From Chitinophaga pinensis DSM 2588 (GTDB taxonomy: Bacteria; Bacteroidota; Bacteroidia; Chitinophagales; Chitinophagaceae), in contig NC_013132.1 in NCBI RefSeq assembly GCF_000024005.1, positions 3,900,001 to 3,964,000 on the forward strand: 64,000 bases of DNA. The letters are read 5' to 3'. Below, piece by piece: positions 1-9,238 of this stretch. The number at the start of each line of letters is the position of its first letter. The first letter of the stretch is position 1. The translations under genes were made by a program, and so were the position numbers. The notes under the pieces were generated by a model. The model saw only the letters and a program-made list of their open reading frames with translations, was not told the DNA's origin and did no database searches.

Positions 1-1881
1 AATGTAAATCACAGTTCAATTGACAACAGATTTAAAGCAGATATATCCGCTAGTTATTCCAATGACAACAACAGGTTAATAAGTCAGGATCTTTCTTTTG
101 TTTCTTCATTAATTCCTAACCTCCCTGATACGCACACTCCGGACGGTAAATTAATGTGGTATTATAAAGGCTATAATTTCCAAAATCCCTATGCCTATCT
201 CCTGAAGTCCTATTCTGCATTAACGGATAATTTTATAAGCAATGCCAATTTGAAATATTCCATTTATAATGGATTATCTGTTAAGGCGAATTTGGGTTTT
301 ACTAACACTCAATTAAAGCAAACCAGCACTAATCCTGCCGCATCTCAGAATCCTGACTATACTGTAATCGCCACAGCAGATTTTGGAAACAATACAATAA
401 AAACATGGAATGCTGAACCTCAAATAGAGTATGTTAACCGTTTGTTCGGTGGAAATATCGAAGCACTGGTAGGAAGCACTTTTCAAGAGTCGGTGATAAG
501 TGGTAATACAATAAATGCAAGTGGTTACAATGATGATGGTACAATTGGAACAACCACAGGCGCCTCTAATATTACCGCCAGAACAAACTACAGCCAGTAT
601 CGGTTTGTTTCATTATTCGGAAGGCTAAAGTATATTTTGAATGATAAGTATATTGTCAACTTTAATGGAAGAAGAGACGGTTCCACGCGATTTGGACCTG
701 GTAAAAAATATGGAAACTTTGCATCGGCAGGTCTTGCTTGGTTATTCTTCAATGAGGCTTTCGTAAAAGACAACTTGTCCTTCCTGTCTTATGGAAAGTT
801 ACGAGGCAGTTATGGATCGTCTGGAAACGACAAGATAGGCGATTATCAATATTTAGATCTCTCCGATGGCACGATCTACCCGTATGGAGGTGTTTCAGCA
901 CTTATGCCTACAAAAATCTTTAATTCAGACTATGCTTGGGAGGTGAATAAAAAACTTGAGTTTGGGCTCGAACTCGGATTCCTAAATAACGCCATCTTAT
1001 TCAATGCTAATTATTTTAAAAACAAGAGTGACAATCAGCTAATCAACTATACATTACCTACACAAACTGGCTTTTCTCTTGTGGTCCGTAACTTTCCTGC
1101 GGTTGTTAAGAACACCGGAGTTGAATTTGAGTTGAAGACAAATAATGTAGCCCGAAAGGATTGGTCTTGGAATTCTTCTGTAAACCTCAGTGTTATCAAT
1201 AATAAATTAGTCTCCTTTCCTGGTATAGAAAATACCAGCTATGCTGCATTTTATACAATAGGTCAGCCATTAAACGCTCGAAAAGTATATAAGAACACCG
1301 GTATAGATCCTAATACAGGCATTTATACATATTTAGATGTAAACGGAGATGGATTCATATCATCGCCTACTGACCAACAGGTTACTAAAAGTTTAGATCC
1401 TAAGTACTACGGAGGTGTTTTGAATAATATCCGATTTAAAAATTTCGAAGTTGATTTCCTTTTTCAGTTCGTAAAACAGGAAGGGAATAACTATTTAAAT
1501 CCAATATTAAGTACTAATCCACCAGGTGCTATAATGAATCAGCCTGTCGATGTGCTCAATAGATGGCAAACGGGTAAGACGGGAGGAGAATTTCAAAAGT
1601 ATACCGCGTCAACTGGAGATGCTTATGAAGCTTGGAACAAGCTAGGTAATTCTGAAGCCGCGATAACTGACGCATCTTTCATAAGACTAAAGAACCTTTC
1701 TGTATCATATAGTATACCTAGTCAACTGTTAAGTAGGTATAAAATAGCACTGCTTAGGATATATATTCAGGGCCAGAATCTATTAACAATTACTAACTAC
1801 AAAGGATTAGATCCTGAAACTCAGATTTCCGGATTACCCCCATTGCGAATGTTGACAGGCGGTATTCAAATAACTTTATAA
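1..1881 (+). CDS. SusC/RagA family TonB-linked outer-membrane transporter, 5' truncated
   Basis: The frame is open from base 1, so the gene begins before the window; only about the last 626 residues are present. They are the beta-barrel part of a SusC/RagA transporter: repeated aromatic amphipathic strands, the stretch NFNGRRDGSTRFGPGKKYG, the block KLRGSYGSSGNDKIGDYQY, and a C-terminus GGIQITL with the aromatic and Thr-Leu pattern that ends these barrels. SusC proteins import oligosaccharides or peptides across the outer membrane using TonB energy, with SusD as the lid. The SusD gene follows after 10 bases, so the two form one transcription unit. The plug, carboxypeptidase-like and possible STN domains lie outside the window, so it cannot be said whether this transporter signals through a FecR. 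Substrate unknown. Confidence 0.95.
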   Translation, partial: NVNHSSIDNRFKADISASYSNDNNRLISQDLSFVSSLIPNLPDTHTPDGKLMWYYKGYNFQNPYAYLLKSYSALTDNFISNANLKYSIYNGLSVKANLGFTNTQLKQTSTNPAASQNPDYTVIATADFGNNTIKTWNAEPQIEYVNRLFGGNIEALVGSTFQESVISGNTINASGYNDDGTIGTTTGASNITARTNYSQYRFVSLFGRLKYILNDKYIVNFNGRRDGSTRFGPGKKYGNFASAGLAWLFFNEAFVKDNLSFLSYGKLRGSYGSSGNDKIGDYQYLDLSDGTIYPYGGVSALMPTKIFNSDYAWEVNKKLEFGLELGFLNNAILFNANYFKNKSDNQLINYTLPTQTGFSLVVRNFPAVVKNTGVEFELKTNNVARKDWSWNSSVNLSVINNKLVSFPGIENTSYAAFYTIGQPLNARKVYKNTGIDPNTGIYTYLDVNGDGFISSPTDQQVTKSLDPKYYGGVLNNIRFKNFEVDFLFQFVKQEGNNYLNPILSTNPPGAIMNQPVDVLNRWQTGKTGGEFQKYTASTGDAYEAWNKLGNSEAAITDASFIRLKNLSVSYSIPSQLLSRYKIALLRIYIQGQNLLTITNYKGLDPETQISGLPPLRMLTGGIQITL

Positions 1882-1891
1882 TTATAATATT

Positions 1892-3262
1892 ATGTACAAC
1901 TTCCGATATAATATAGTGGCACTTTCGTTTCTTATACTTCTTTCGCTCACTAGTTGCGATAAATTCCTCGACATTGCTCCTCCAGAGGATAAGTACGTAA
2001 GTAGCGAAATCTATAACAATGAAAATACCGCTAACTCTGCCGTTTTAGGTATTTATGAGGAAATGATCAGGATTAATTCTGGAATTATAAGCCGGGCAAT
2101 CACGTTGAATTGTGGTATGGCTTCTGATGAATTGTCCAATTTCAGTCCATTAACAAACGTTTTTCTGAATAATAACATTCCCACCGATAATAACGACATC
2201 AACAATTATTGGAGTTTCCTCTATAGTTACGTTTACTCAGCAAATGCTGCCATAGAAGGTTTAGATGCATCAAATGGCCTTCCGGAAGCATTAAAAAAGC
2301 AACTCGCAGGTGAAGCGAGGTTTTTAAGGGCGTTTACTTATTTCTATTTAGTCAATATCTGGGGCCCTGTCCCCCTGGCGACTACTACGAAATACCAGGA
2401 CAACCAGAATTTACCACGGGCAGCGGTAACAGATATTTACAAACAAATCGTGATTGATTTAAAGGAAGCGGCAACATTGTTACCTGTAGGGTATAATTCA
2501 GAGAAAATACGTGCCGATAGCTATGCCGCACATGCGTTGCTGGCCAGAGTCTATTTATACATGCAGGATTGGGTTAATGCTGAAGATGAAGCAAGTAAGG
2601 TAATTGAGCCTGAGATCTTTTCTCCACTTCCAACCACATCGACAGCTTTCCTAAACAATAGTAAAGAAACGATTTTTCAGTTCAAGCCCGTCAATCCAAA
2701 CAATAATACCTGGGTAGGAGCAAGTTTTATTCCCTCTACTTCAACGGTTCTGTATCCAGTATCCACTAGGCTCTTATCCGATTTTGAAGCAGGTGATGAA
2801 AGGAGAATTAACTGGGTAGGAAGTGTTATGTCGAACGGCAATCCTTCTTATTATCCTTATAAGTATAAAATCAGATCTGGCGGTAATCCCCTTAATGAAT
2901 ACTATATAGTACTTCGCTTAGCTGAACAGTATTTAATAAGAGCTGAAGCACGGGCTAATAACAACGATGTCGAAGGTGCGCGAAGCGATGTGAATGTTGT
3001 TCGTTCAAGAGCTAAATTGCCTGATTTGCCAGTAGGAATTAATAAAGAGCAATGTTTAGCTGCCATTATGCATGAAAGGCAGATCGAACTATTCGCAGAG
3101 TGGGGGCACCGATGGTTCGATCTTAAACGAACTGGGCAAGCTGACAATGTTTTGAAGCCATTAAAAGGTCAAAATTGGCAGACCACAGATCAACTATGGC
3201 CCATACCGGCTTTGCAAATAAAGGCTAATCCAGCATTAAAGCAGAACTTGGGATACCAATGA
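1892..3262 (+). CDS. SusD/RagB family nutrient-binding outer-membrane lipoprotein
   Basis: This 456-residue protein starts with a lipoprotein signal peptide whose lipobox is LTSC at residues 20-23, followed by DKFLDIAPPEDKY, the typical SusD N-terminus. The C-terminal half has the SusD signature: LRLAEQYLIRAEARA, then HERQIELFAEWGHRWFDLKR, then LWPIPALQIKANPALKQNLGYQ. SusD proteins sit on the cell surface as a TPR-like helical lid over the SusC barrel and bind the ligand. It follows the truncated SusC and is probably translated from the same message. A strong terminator follows, so this ends the unit. No degradative enzyme belongs to the pair on the visible side, so the ligand cannot be guessed. 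Confidence 0.96.
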   Translation: MYNFRYNIVALSFLILLSLTSCDKFLDIAPPEDKYVSSEIYNNENTANSAVLGIYEEMIRINSGIISRAITLNCGMASDELSNFSPLTNVFLNNNIPTDNNDINNYWSFLYSYVYSANAAIEGLDASNGLPEALKKQLAGEARFLRAFTYFYLVNIWGPVPLATTTKYQDNQNLPRAAVTDIYKQIVIDLKEAATLLPVGYNSEKIRADSYAAHALLARVYLYMQDWVNAEDEASKVIEPEIFSPLPTTSTAFLNNSKETIFQFKPVNPNNNTWVGASFIPSTSTVLYPVSTRLLSDFEAGDERRINWVGSVMSNGNPSYYPYKYKIRSGGNPLNEYYIVLRLAEQYLIRAEARANNNDVEGARSDVNVVRSRAKLPDLPVGINKEQCLAAIMHERQIELFAEWGHRWFDLKRTGQADNVLKPLKGQNWQTTDQLWPIPALQIKANPALKQNLGYQ

Positions 3263-3319
3263 TGCTTACCGCTAAGTTTTGATGTAAATGTTAAATAAAA
3301 ATTAGAAACTAACCATTAT

Positions 3320-3349
3320 AAAGCTACGCAACAGCGTAGCTTTATTTTT
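3320..3349. terminator. Bidirectional terminator between convergent genes
   Basis: A perfect 10-bp stem (arm AAAGCTACGC, loop AACA) is followed on the plus strand by ATTTTTG and is preceded by A-rich sequence, so it can serve the SusD unit and the minus-strand unit that ends at 3366. Confidence 0.85.
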
Positions 3350-3365
3350 GCCTATATATCCTACT

Positions 3366-4394
3366 CTAGTTGGCAGTAGTAACGTTAGCAATCAGTACAT
3401 TATTAGTGGTTAAAATAACTAGTTGATTGTTCAAAGCAGCAATACCTTTTATTTTATCGTTCCGATCCGTTTCAATAAAGTATGTACCCTTATATTGGTT
3501 AGTCATATAGTCATAGACATCAATGGGCGATATATTGGTAGTTGAAAATAGCGTATTTCTTTTTAAAGATGTAGACACTACATAAAGCAATCCATTATCT
3601 GTGCAGGAGTATGTATTCAGTGTGTTAAGAGGGGCAGCTGTTGTCAAGACTGTTCCGTTGTCACTTTTGGATTCATTTAGTTTAGCGTTATACGATGAAA
3701 ACGTATCAATGGTATTTCCATTTTTGAGGCTGTTTAAATCTTTATCAAACACCGTAAATTTATTGTAGTAGTAGTGCAGATAAAGTAGTTTTTTAGTCTT
3801 TTTGTCGTAATTAAGCATGCCGTCCTCCGAAATACCGCCATCATGTTTTATGAGGGTTATATCCTTAGAAATTGCCTGGCTATCAGTTTGTAAATTAACA
3901 GAGGTGAATAACCTATCCCTCAGGCCTTTAGGATAGCTCATGCAAATTAAAGTATTAGTGTCCGCTAGATAGCCTTTTGAGAACGCTAAGTCTGAAAAAT
4001 CTTTAACAACCTCAGTTGAATTTTGACCGGATAGGGATTTAATTATTTTTTTGTTCTTATAGTCTATTTTATAAAGGGCGGGGGAATCATATTGTAATGT
4101 AAAAGACATGCTATAAGTGCTGTCCATCATATTGTTCGCCTTCCAAAGTTTTGAGAGTTTTCCGGTTTGCGTGTTTAAGCAATTAATAGAATAATCTGTA
4201 TGGGAATATATAAAGATGTTATGCGCCGTTTTTCCGATAAGTCTGTAATCGTTGTAAGGAGCATCTAATTTGCTGGTTGAAGTGATGTTTACTTTTTTTC
4301 TGGCGAAATCAGTCTTTCTTTCATTCGACCTGGAAAGCTGAAATAATATAACAACAACTAATAACGCGCTTATAAAGATGATGATCGTCTTCAT
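3366..4394 (-). CDS. Membrane-anchored propeller-like protein of MauE/DUF6520 locus
   Basis: A 342-residue protein with one N-terminal membrane helix (about residues 3-19, MKTIIIFISALLVVVILFQ) and a periplasmic or extracytoplasmic remainder. The rest is a run of short beta-strand units, each with a turn such as NTQTGKLSKL, DSPALYKIDYKNKK, DKDLNSLKNG and IDVYDYMTNQYKGTYFIE, the kind of repetition seen in six-bladed beta-propellers. No catalytic motif was recognised. It is the last gene of a minus-strand operon after a MauE-like protein and two cysteine-pair mini-proteins; such a grouping is familiar in Bacteroidota, where the propeller partner has no assigned role. Propeller assignment is inference from the strand pattern. 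Confidence 0.75.
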   Translation of the reverse strand: MKTIIIFISALLVVVILFQLSRSNERKTDFARKKVNITSTSKLDAPYNDYRLIGKTAHNIFIYSHTDYSINCLNTQTGKLSKLWKANNMMDSTYSMSFTLQYDSPALYKIDYKNKKIIKSLSGQNSTEVVKDFSDLAFSKGYLADTNTLICMSYPKGLRDRLFTSVNLQTDSQAISKDITLIKHDGGISEDGMLNYDKKTKKLLYLHYYYNKFTVFDKDLNSLKNGNTIDTFSSYNAKLNESKSDNGTVLTTAAPLNTLNTYSCTDNGLLYVVSTSLKRNTLFSTTNISPIDVYDYMTNQYKGTYFIETDRNDKIKGIAALNNQLVILTTNNVLIANVTTAN

Positions 4395-4443
4395 ATTGAA
4401 TATTTATTGCAGGGCTGAATAAACAGCCCTGCAATGGAAAATG

Positions 4444-4638
4444 TTAAAGTCTGAACCACTCTCTAACCTGAACACCTGCATCGGTGAATTCAGTAGCGCA
4501 CAGTGTTCCGTCTTCTAATGTACAATTTGCTGGTTTAGTTGACTGGTGCTGTGAGCTGCCAGGAATGATGTAGTAATTAGCGATAGCAGCAGAAGCTCCT
4601 AAAACCAGGGCAATGGCGATGAAAGATAACTTTTTCAT
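4444..4638 (-). CDS. Small secreted protein, DUF6520-like
   Basis: A 64-residue protein: signal peptide (MKKLSFIAIALVLGASAAIA), then NYY and a short tail with two cysteines seven residues apart (CTLEDGTLC) and a C-terminal VREWFRL. It is clearly a paralogue of the 67-residue protein encoded just upstream (4764-4967): both share NYY-I/M-PG, a Lys-Pro before the first Cys, LCA-x-E, and VREW. The pattern fits the DUF6520 family of small Bacteroidota secreted proteins, whose function is not established. The neighbouring MauE-like protein suggests that the Cys pair is oxidised after export; that is inference. Third gene of the operon. Confidence 0.8.
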   Translation of the reverse strand: MKKLSFIAIALVLGASAAIANYYIIPGSSQHQSTKPANCTLEDGTLCATEFTDAGVQVREWFRL

Positions 4639-4678
4639 TTTAACAGATTTTAATGATTAACATGTGTGTTTGTTGCTA

Positions 4679-4694
4679 AACCCTTAGAAGGGTT
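4679..4694 (-). other. Short hairpin between the two mini-protein genes
   Basis: AACCCT-TAGA-AGGGTT forms a six-base-pair stem with a tetraloop in the 125-base gap between the two paralogous genes. It lacks a T-run, so it may be an mRNA stability or processing element rather than a terminator. Low certainty. Confidence 0.3.
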
Positions 4695-4763
4695 GTCAAG
4701 GACCCCAGTAAAAACCGCATCCTATCCATTAAATGCGCATTTAAATATCTTTGAAATATCGTT

Positions 4764-4967
4764 TTATTGGGCTTCGTGGTACCATTCCCTCACAATAACA
4801 TTCGCGTCATTATATTCGGAAGCACACAGGATACCACCTTCACTATGGTCGCAAGTTTCCGGCTTTTCAGCATGGTGTTTTGCCTCTCCCGGAAACATAT
4901 AATAGTTCCCCAAAGCAGCAGATACACCTAATACCAGACTAAACACAATTACGGAAACCTTTCTCAT
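4764..4967 (-). CDS. Small secreted protein, DUF6520-like
   Basis: A 67-residue protein with signal peptide MRKVSVIVFSLVLGVSAALG, then NYYMFPGEAKHHAEKPETC and a second Cys eight residues after the first (CDHSEGGILC), ending VREWYHEAQ. It is a paralogue of the product of 4444-4638; the spacing between cysteines differs by one residue, so the pair, not the exact loop, is conserved. It lies 25 bases after the MauE-like gene, so both are surely cotranscribed. Function unknown; DUF6520-like by length, signal peptide and Cys pattern. Confidence 0.8.
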   Translation of the reverse strand: MRKVSVIVFSLVLGVSAALGNYYMFPGEAKHHAEKPETCDHSEGGILCASEYNDANVIVREWYHEAQ

Positions 4968-4992
4968 AGCGGTTATTTAAGTATAGTAAAAA

Positions 4993-5436
4993 TCATCCAA
5001 ATTGAGGTGTTGCTGGACGTAATCCTTCAATATTTAACCTTTTCTGTAGAATAATTCCAATCAAGGAAATAATGACAAAGAAGGCATTAAATATCAAATG
5101 CTCGTTCCATCCTAAACTGTTTAGTACACCTCCGCAAGAGCAAGGAATATAATAGCTGAAGTTTAATATGCCGATAATATATGCGGTAAATAAGACCATC
5201 ATAAAGAAGGAGCAATAAAGTGCAATAAGACGTGTTTTTTCAAACAACAAAAGTCCAACGACGGCTAATTCCGAAAGTGGTAAGAGCCAGGATACCAATG
5301 ACGACATGCCTAACATGAATGGTGACTTAGCCAATTGTAATTCAAAATTAGCATGATCGAACAGTTTGATCAGACCGGCATATACGAAAAGGAGAACCAG
5401 CAGGCTAGTAATCAGTTTAACTAATTTTGTTTTCAT
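4993..5436 (-). CDS. MauE/DoxX family redox-associated membrane protein
   Basis: Four predicted membrane helices (about residues 5-22, 43-62, 67-90 and 115-135 from the start used here) and the hallmark loop NFSYYIPCSCGGVLNSLGWN with a Cys-x-Cys pair, followed by EHLIFNAFFV. This is the MauE branch of the DoxX-like fold, named after a protein needed for disulfide-rich methylamine dehydrogenase maturation and thought to handle thiol oxidation in the membrane. The frame is open upstream to a TTG at 5457 and an ATG at 5445; the ATG at 5436 is preferred because MKTKLVKL begins the first helix properly. First gene of the operon, followed by two Cys-pair mini-proteins that are plausible clients. 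Confidence 0.85.
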   Translation of the reverse strand: MKTKLVKLITSLLVLLFVYAGLIKLFDHANFELQLAKSPFMLGMSSLVSWLLPLSELAVVGLLLFEKTRLIALYCSFFMMVLFTAYIIGILNFSYYIPCSCGGVLNSLGWNEHLIFNAFFVIISLIGIILQKRLNIEGLRPATPQFG

Positions 5437-5519
5437 AAAATACATCTTATACTGCAAGTGCAGCCCATGAATACAATGGTAACTATAATTCTCTTTTATA
5501 CTATTTTGAGGGCGGTCCG

Positions 5520-5552
5520 CTGATCTGCTATCTCCCTACGATAGCAGATCAG
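5520..5552. promoter_or_regulatory. Perfect 13-bp hairpin in the leader of the MauE operon
   Basis: CTGATCTGCTATC and its exact complement flank a seven-base loop. It lies 84 bases before the first operon gene, inside the 344-base gap between that gene and the AraC gene end (5458-5801). No T-run follows on either strand within the expected distance (on the minus strand TTTT precedes it), so a leader element is more likely than a terminator. Nothing else was recognised in this gap. Confidence 0.5.
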
Positions 5553-5801
5553 AAAACCTGGAACCAATTTTATCTAGGCATTGGCAACCTATAAGGTAAA
5601 AGTATTTATCAATGAGGTAGAGATTTTGTAACGAACATTGTGGATACTCTTTAGGTTAAACATAGTTAAGTTTTGGTGCTTATCTATTGCGTAGTAAAAT
5701 TGCTGAAATTGATGGGAATGGATTGGTAAAATTTCATTTAAAAATTAGGAATCTTTCAATTCCACCGCAACATACCTGCAGTATAGCCCTAAATCATTCA
5801 T

Positions 5802-6821
5802 TTATACGCTATTGTTAGCGTCAGAATTATCCTGCCGGTATTTACGTGGTGTAACACCAAATACGCGCTTGAAAACTTTGGTAAAATACCCCTGATCTGC
5901 ATAGCCTACCTTGTACGCCACATCTGCAATAGGTATGTCGGTTGTACGCAGCAACCGGGCTGCTTCCTGCATACGCGTATCTTCAATGAACTTCTGCGGA
6001 GCGCTGCCCATTACCTGCTTAAACGTTTTTTCAAACTTGTCCAGGTTCAGTCGGGCCTTTTTGCTCAGATCCGCTATGGATAAGGACTGGTGCAGATGAT
6101 GCGTTATGTAATTCGCTACATCCTGTATGCGTTGTTCCAGTTCGTTAGTATCCACTTCCTCCTTACCCGCACCTTCCAGCGCCTGAAAATAGCTTACCAG
6201 CAGGTCGTTGATCCTTGCCTGAATAAACAGTTCCTGGCTCTTACCCTTGTACCGGCTATAGCGTATCTTATTCAAAATATCCAGCTCCACCTGCGTAATA
6301 GGGTAGGTTGGCAACGCTATGCCGCTGTTTACCTGTTCGTTCTGCCGGGTGTACAGGTCCTTAAACCGGGGGTTCTCGTCTATGAACTGTGATAGGAACG
6401 TGAGCGAGAACGATACATACACCGCATCGTAATCCCCTGCCTGAAAAAAAGCTTCGTTCTTCACTTCCGGCGGAATGTAGTAAAACCCATACCGCCTGTT
6501 TTGCAGCACCAGGTCGCCAAAGCCTTCCAGCTTGCAGGGTATGTCGCCGTCAATGGTAGCATACAACGCCACCATAGCAGTCTGCGTCGTAGGGTATAAG
6601 TAGCTGTCTTCTTTAATAAAAAAGTTCAGCCAGCCCAGTCTCCAGAATGGGGTAGTTATCTCCTGGGTGAGAAAAGAGCCAAAATCGCCTGTTACGAACT
6701 CTGCTCCCGCATGGCTTACCTGGTACTGTGCATGCGAAGAAGGGATTTTGTTGCTAACTCTAATGTGCGGTTCCATGTTGGGCGGAACCTTGAATTTCAT
6801 AACTGCAGGTATGTCGTTCAA
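5802..6821 (-). CDS. AraC family transcriptional regulator
   Basis: 339 residues. The C-terminal 90 residues form a double helix-turn-helix of the AraC type: LSIADLSKKARLNLDKFEKT for the first HTH and the classic second-HTH sequence IPIADVAYKVGYADQGYFTK followed by VFKRVFGVTPRKYRQ. The N-terminal 220 residues are a sensor part of the cupin-like or unrelated class; no ligand signature was recognised. AraC regulators usually act on neighbouring or distant catabolic genes. A start at the internal ATG at 6800 (MKFKV) is possible. It is convergent with nothing and is transcribed towards the MauE operon; the gene upstream is divergent, so the 220-base gap to 7043 should hold both promoters. Confidence 0.93.
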   Translation of the reverse strand: MNDIPAVMKFKVPPNMEPHIRVSNKIPSSHAQYQVSHAGAEFVTGDFGSFLTQEITTPFWRLGWLNFFIKEDSYLYPTTQTAMVALYATIDGDIPCKLEGFGDLVLQNRRYGFYYIPPEVKNEAFFQAGDYDAVYVSFSLTFLSQFIDENPRFKDLYTRQNEQVNSGIALPTYPITQVELDILNKIRYSRYKGKSQELFIQARINDLLVSYFQALEGAGKEEVDTNELEQRIQDVANYITHHLHQSLSIADLSKKARLNLDKFEKTFKQVMGSAPQKFIEDTRMQEAARLLRTTDIPIADVAYKVGYADQGYFTKVFKRVFGVTPRKYRQDNSDANNSV

Positions 6822-7042
6822 TGGTTTGGATTTGAGACCAAGTTAAGGGGCTACATGCATCGCATCTCCCGGAGGGTAAGGGAAAGCAATGAGCCTTATT
6901 GCAATATCAAGTTTACTAAAAATTTAGCAGATAGCAATGCACATAAGGCATACAGGTGTATGGGCGATGTATAAAAGTGAGTTAGACGTGCTACAATTTT
7001 ATGATGTAAAATCATTCATCCTCATTTTTAAAATCACCTCTT

Positions 7043-7300
7043 ATGTACTTACATTATGATGTAGCACCGCATTTCCTTAATGGACAACGCTTTCCTATCG
7101 ACCGTCCTGTAGCTAATGAAAAAGAAGCCGATGCTTTTGTGCAGCATGCCCGCAGGCAGGTGGAGAACGGCAGCCAAAAATCGTATTTCGGCTTTAAATT
7201 GCTCGACATAAACAAAAAAGAAATACTGAAGCAGTATAGCAGTATAACCCGGCGTGTGGCTATATCCAGCGCCCCTGAAAACAAAAGCCGACGGAGATAA
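7043..7300 (+). CDS. Small hypothetical protein
   Basis: An 85-residue soluble protein with a plausible globular core (YFGFKLLDINKKEILKQYSS) and a basic tail ending NKSRRR. No family recognised. It is preferred over the opposite-strand frame in the same place because its composition is that of a normal soluble protein. A weak inverted repeat (AATAGCCG, ten-base loop, complement; 7299-7324) overlaps the stop codon and could end transcription before the kinase gene 118 bases further on. Confidence 0.55.
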   Translation: MYLHYDVAPHFLNGQRFPIDRPVANEKEADAFVQHARRQVENGSQKSYFGFKLLDINKKEILKQYSSITRRVAISSAPENKSRRR

Positions 7301-7417
7301 TAGCCGCTCTTATCAACGGCTATTAACAAGTCATTAACCGCAAACCGTTTTAAAAATTCTAATTTGCTTATGACTAATTGGAAAAACTAACGGCTATTCC
7401 CTCGAACCTTACGCTTT

Positions 7418-9238
7418 ATGAAAAGTCCCGGAAAGGTATTGAGTGTTGTTACCCTGACTGGCAAACTCAAACTATTACTACAACATTTCGTTAGGCCCAT
7501 TGTACGTGCAGGAGAAAACAGTGTACCCGAAAAAGAACGCAGCGCCCTACGCAACTTTAATATCATTGCCGCAGTAACCGGCATGATGGTGATCGTATTT
7601 GGTGGTATCATCTACTCCATCGTTCCGTCCACCCCTTTTCTCATTGCGCTGATCCTCGAAGCCAGCGCCTTCGCTACGCTTATCTGTCTCAACTACCGTG
7701 GTAAGTATCACTACTCAAAAATAGGCATGTACCTTACCCACTGCTTCAGTGCCGTGTACTTCGGTGCCTGGCTGGGAGAGGCCATGCCGGTAGAACTGAT
7801 TGCCGCCTTTCTCTTCGTGTACCTTATCGGCTCCAGCTGCCAGGTATACAAGGCCTGGGAATCCCGCGCCGGGTTTATCGCTGCTACTATTGCCTTATGG
7901 GTGGTGGTCTATCTAAACCGCAGCTTCAAGTTCATACCCGCGCAACATTTTCCGCCTGAATTTCTGCCCATCGTAACCATACTTTGTTGCGGCGGTATGA
8001 TGGTGCTGATGCTCTTTGTTACCGTGAATATGATCCGGCAGAACGACCGCCTGAAGCAGGAAGCGGAAGAAGCTTCCCTTCAAAAAACCAACTACGTGCA
8101 CGAAACCTCCCACGAACTGCGTACGCCGCTCAATACGATTATTGGAAATACCGAGCTGCTGCTGGATTGGGAAAGGCAGCTACTCACGCTGCGGGATGGT
8201 GAGGCAATATTGGAAGTGATCAACCATCTGCACGATGGCGGCACCATTATGCGGGATATTATCAATAACCAGCTCGATATGGCGAAGATTGAAGCGGGTA
8301 AGTTTAATGAGCTATCGCTTTCCGAATTTTCGTTGCACGACCTGCTGGATAGGAGCATCGACCAGCATGCATCCCTGGCCAAAGGCAAGGGCGTGCGCAT
8401 TGTTCGCTCCTACGACAGGAGGGTGGAGGAGGTGAAAAGTGATCGTCTTTTCATACTGAAGATCACCAACAACCTACTGTCTAACGCTATAAAGTTCACG
8501 CTTAACAACAGTGAAGTCACCATCAGCACGCGGTTAAGGGGCGAGGAAATGGAGCTGAGTTTTACCAACCAGAGTTATGTTCCGGAAGACAAAGCCGCTT
8601 TGCTGTTCGAGCAATTCCACTCCGAACGCAACCTGCAGACGGCCGGAACGGGGCTGGGACTGGCCATTACCAAGAAGCTGGTAGAGTACCTGCATGGCTC
8701 CGTTTCCGTACATACGGGGCCTACGCATACCCGCTTTACCGTGCGGTTGCCATATGTGAAAGCTGTTGCCGGTGACGCTGCCGGCACGCCTGCACCGGAA
8801 AAGCTGGTGGTTACCCCTTCCAACGCAGTTCCTGTTGCTGAAGCACCCACGCAACCACTTGCCGGTGTAAAGATCCTGATAGCGGAAGACGACATGATGA
8901 ACCAGAAGCTGCTGGAAAAAATACTCACCCTGGCCGGCGCCCAGGTGGCCTGTGCCGACACGGCAGAACAGGCTATCAGTCAGTTGGCGGTGTATCATCC
9001 TGACGTTATCATTTCCGACCACCACATGCCGGGCATGGGAGGTATTGGTCTGCTCGAATACCTGCGTCACGTTCACCTGCACACGCCAGTCATCATTGCC
9101 AGTGGCAGTACCTCAGAAGAACACGTCGCCCACTTCCAAAAGGCCGGGGCCGCCGCGCACATACTAAAACCGATCGACCGAAACCTGCTGCTGGCGATCT
9201 TGTCCGATGTACTGGAAAAATATGCTGAAATTCTATAA
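7418..9238 (+). CDS. Hybrid sensor histidine kinase with receiver domain
   Basis: 606 residues in three parts. Residues 47-206 hold about six membrane helices and no large periplasmic domain. A HisKA domain follows, with the H-box ETSHELRTPLNTI (phosphoacceptor His232), then a HATPase domain with N-box NNLLSNAIKF (351-360) and G-box TGLGLAITKK (411-420). A Pro/Ala-rich linker (454-480) leads to a receiver domain with the acidic pair Asp491-Asp492, phosphoacceptor Asp534 (IISDHHMPGM) and Lys584. All catalytic residues are present. The signal is unknown; a six-helix bundle without a sensor domain suggests a membrane-state or small-ligand signal. No separate response regulator lies next to it; the fused receiver may pass phosphate on or act as output itself. 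Confidence 0.95.
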   Translation: MKSPGKVLSVVTLTGKLKLLLQHFVRPIVRAGENSVPEKERSALRNFNIIAAVTGMMVIVFGGIIYSIVPSTPFLIALILEASAFATLICLNYRGKYHYSKIGMYLTHCFSAVYFGAWLGEAMPVELIAAFLFVYLIGSSCQVYKAWESRAGFIAATIALWVVVYLNRSFKFIPAQHFPPEFLPIVTILCCGGMMVLMLFVTVNMIRQNDRLKQEAEEASLQKTNYVHETSHELRTPLNTIIGNTELLLDWERQLLTLRDGEAILEVINHLHDGGTIMRDIINNQLDMAKIEAGKFNELSLSEFSLHDLLDRSIDQHASLAKGKGVRIVRSYDRRVEEVKSDRLFILKITNNLLSNAIKFTLNNSEVTISTRLRGEEMELSFTNQSYVPEDKAALLFEQFHSERNLQTAGTGLGLAITKKLVEYLHGSVSVHTGPTHTRFTVRLPYVKAVAGDAAGTPAPEKLVVTPSNAVPVAEAPTQPLAGVKILIAEDDMMNQKLLEKILTLAGAQVACADTAEQAISQLAVYHPDVIISDHHMPGMGGIGLLEYLRHVHLHTPVIIASGSTSEEHVAHFQKAGAAAHILKPIDRNLLLAILSDVLEKYAEIL

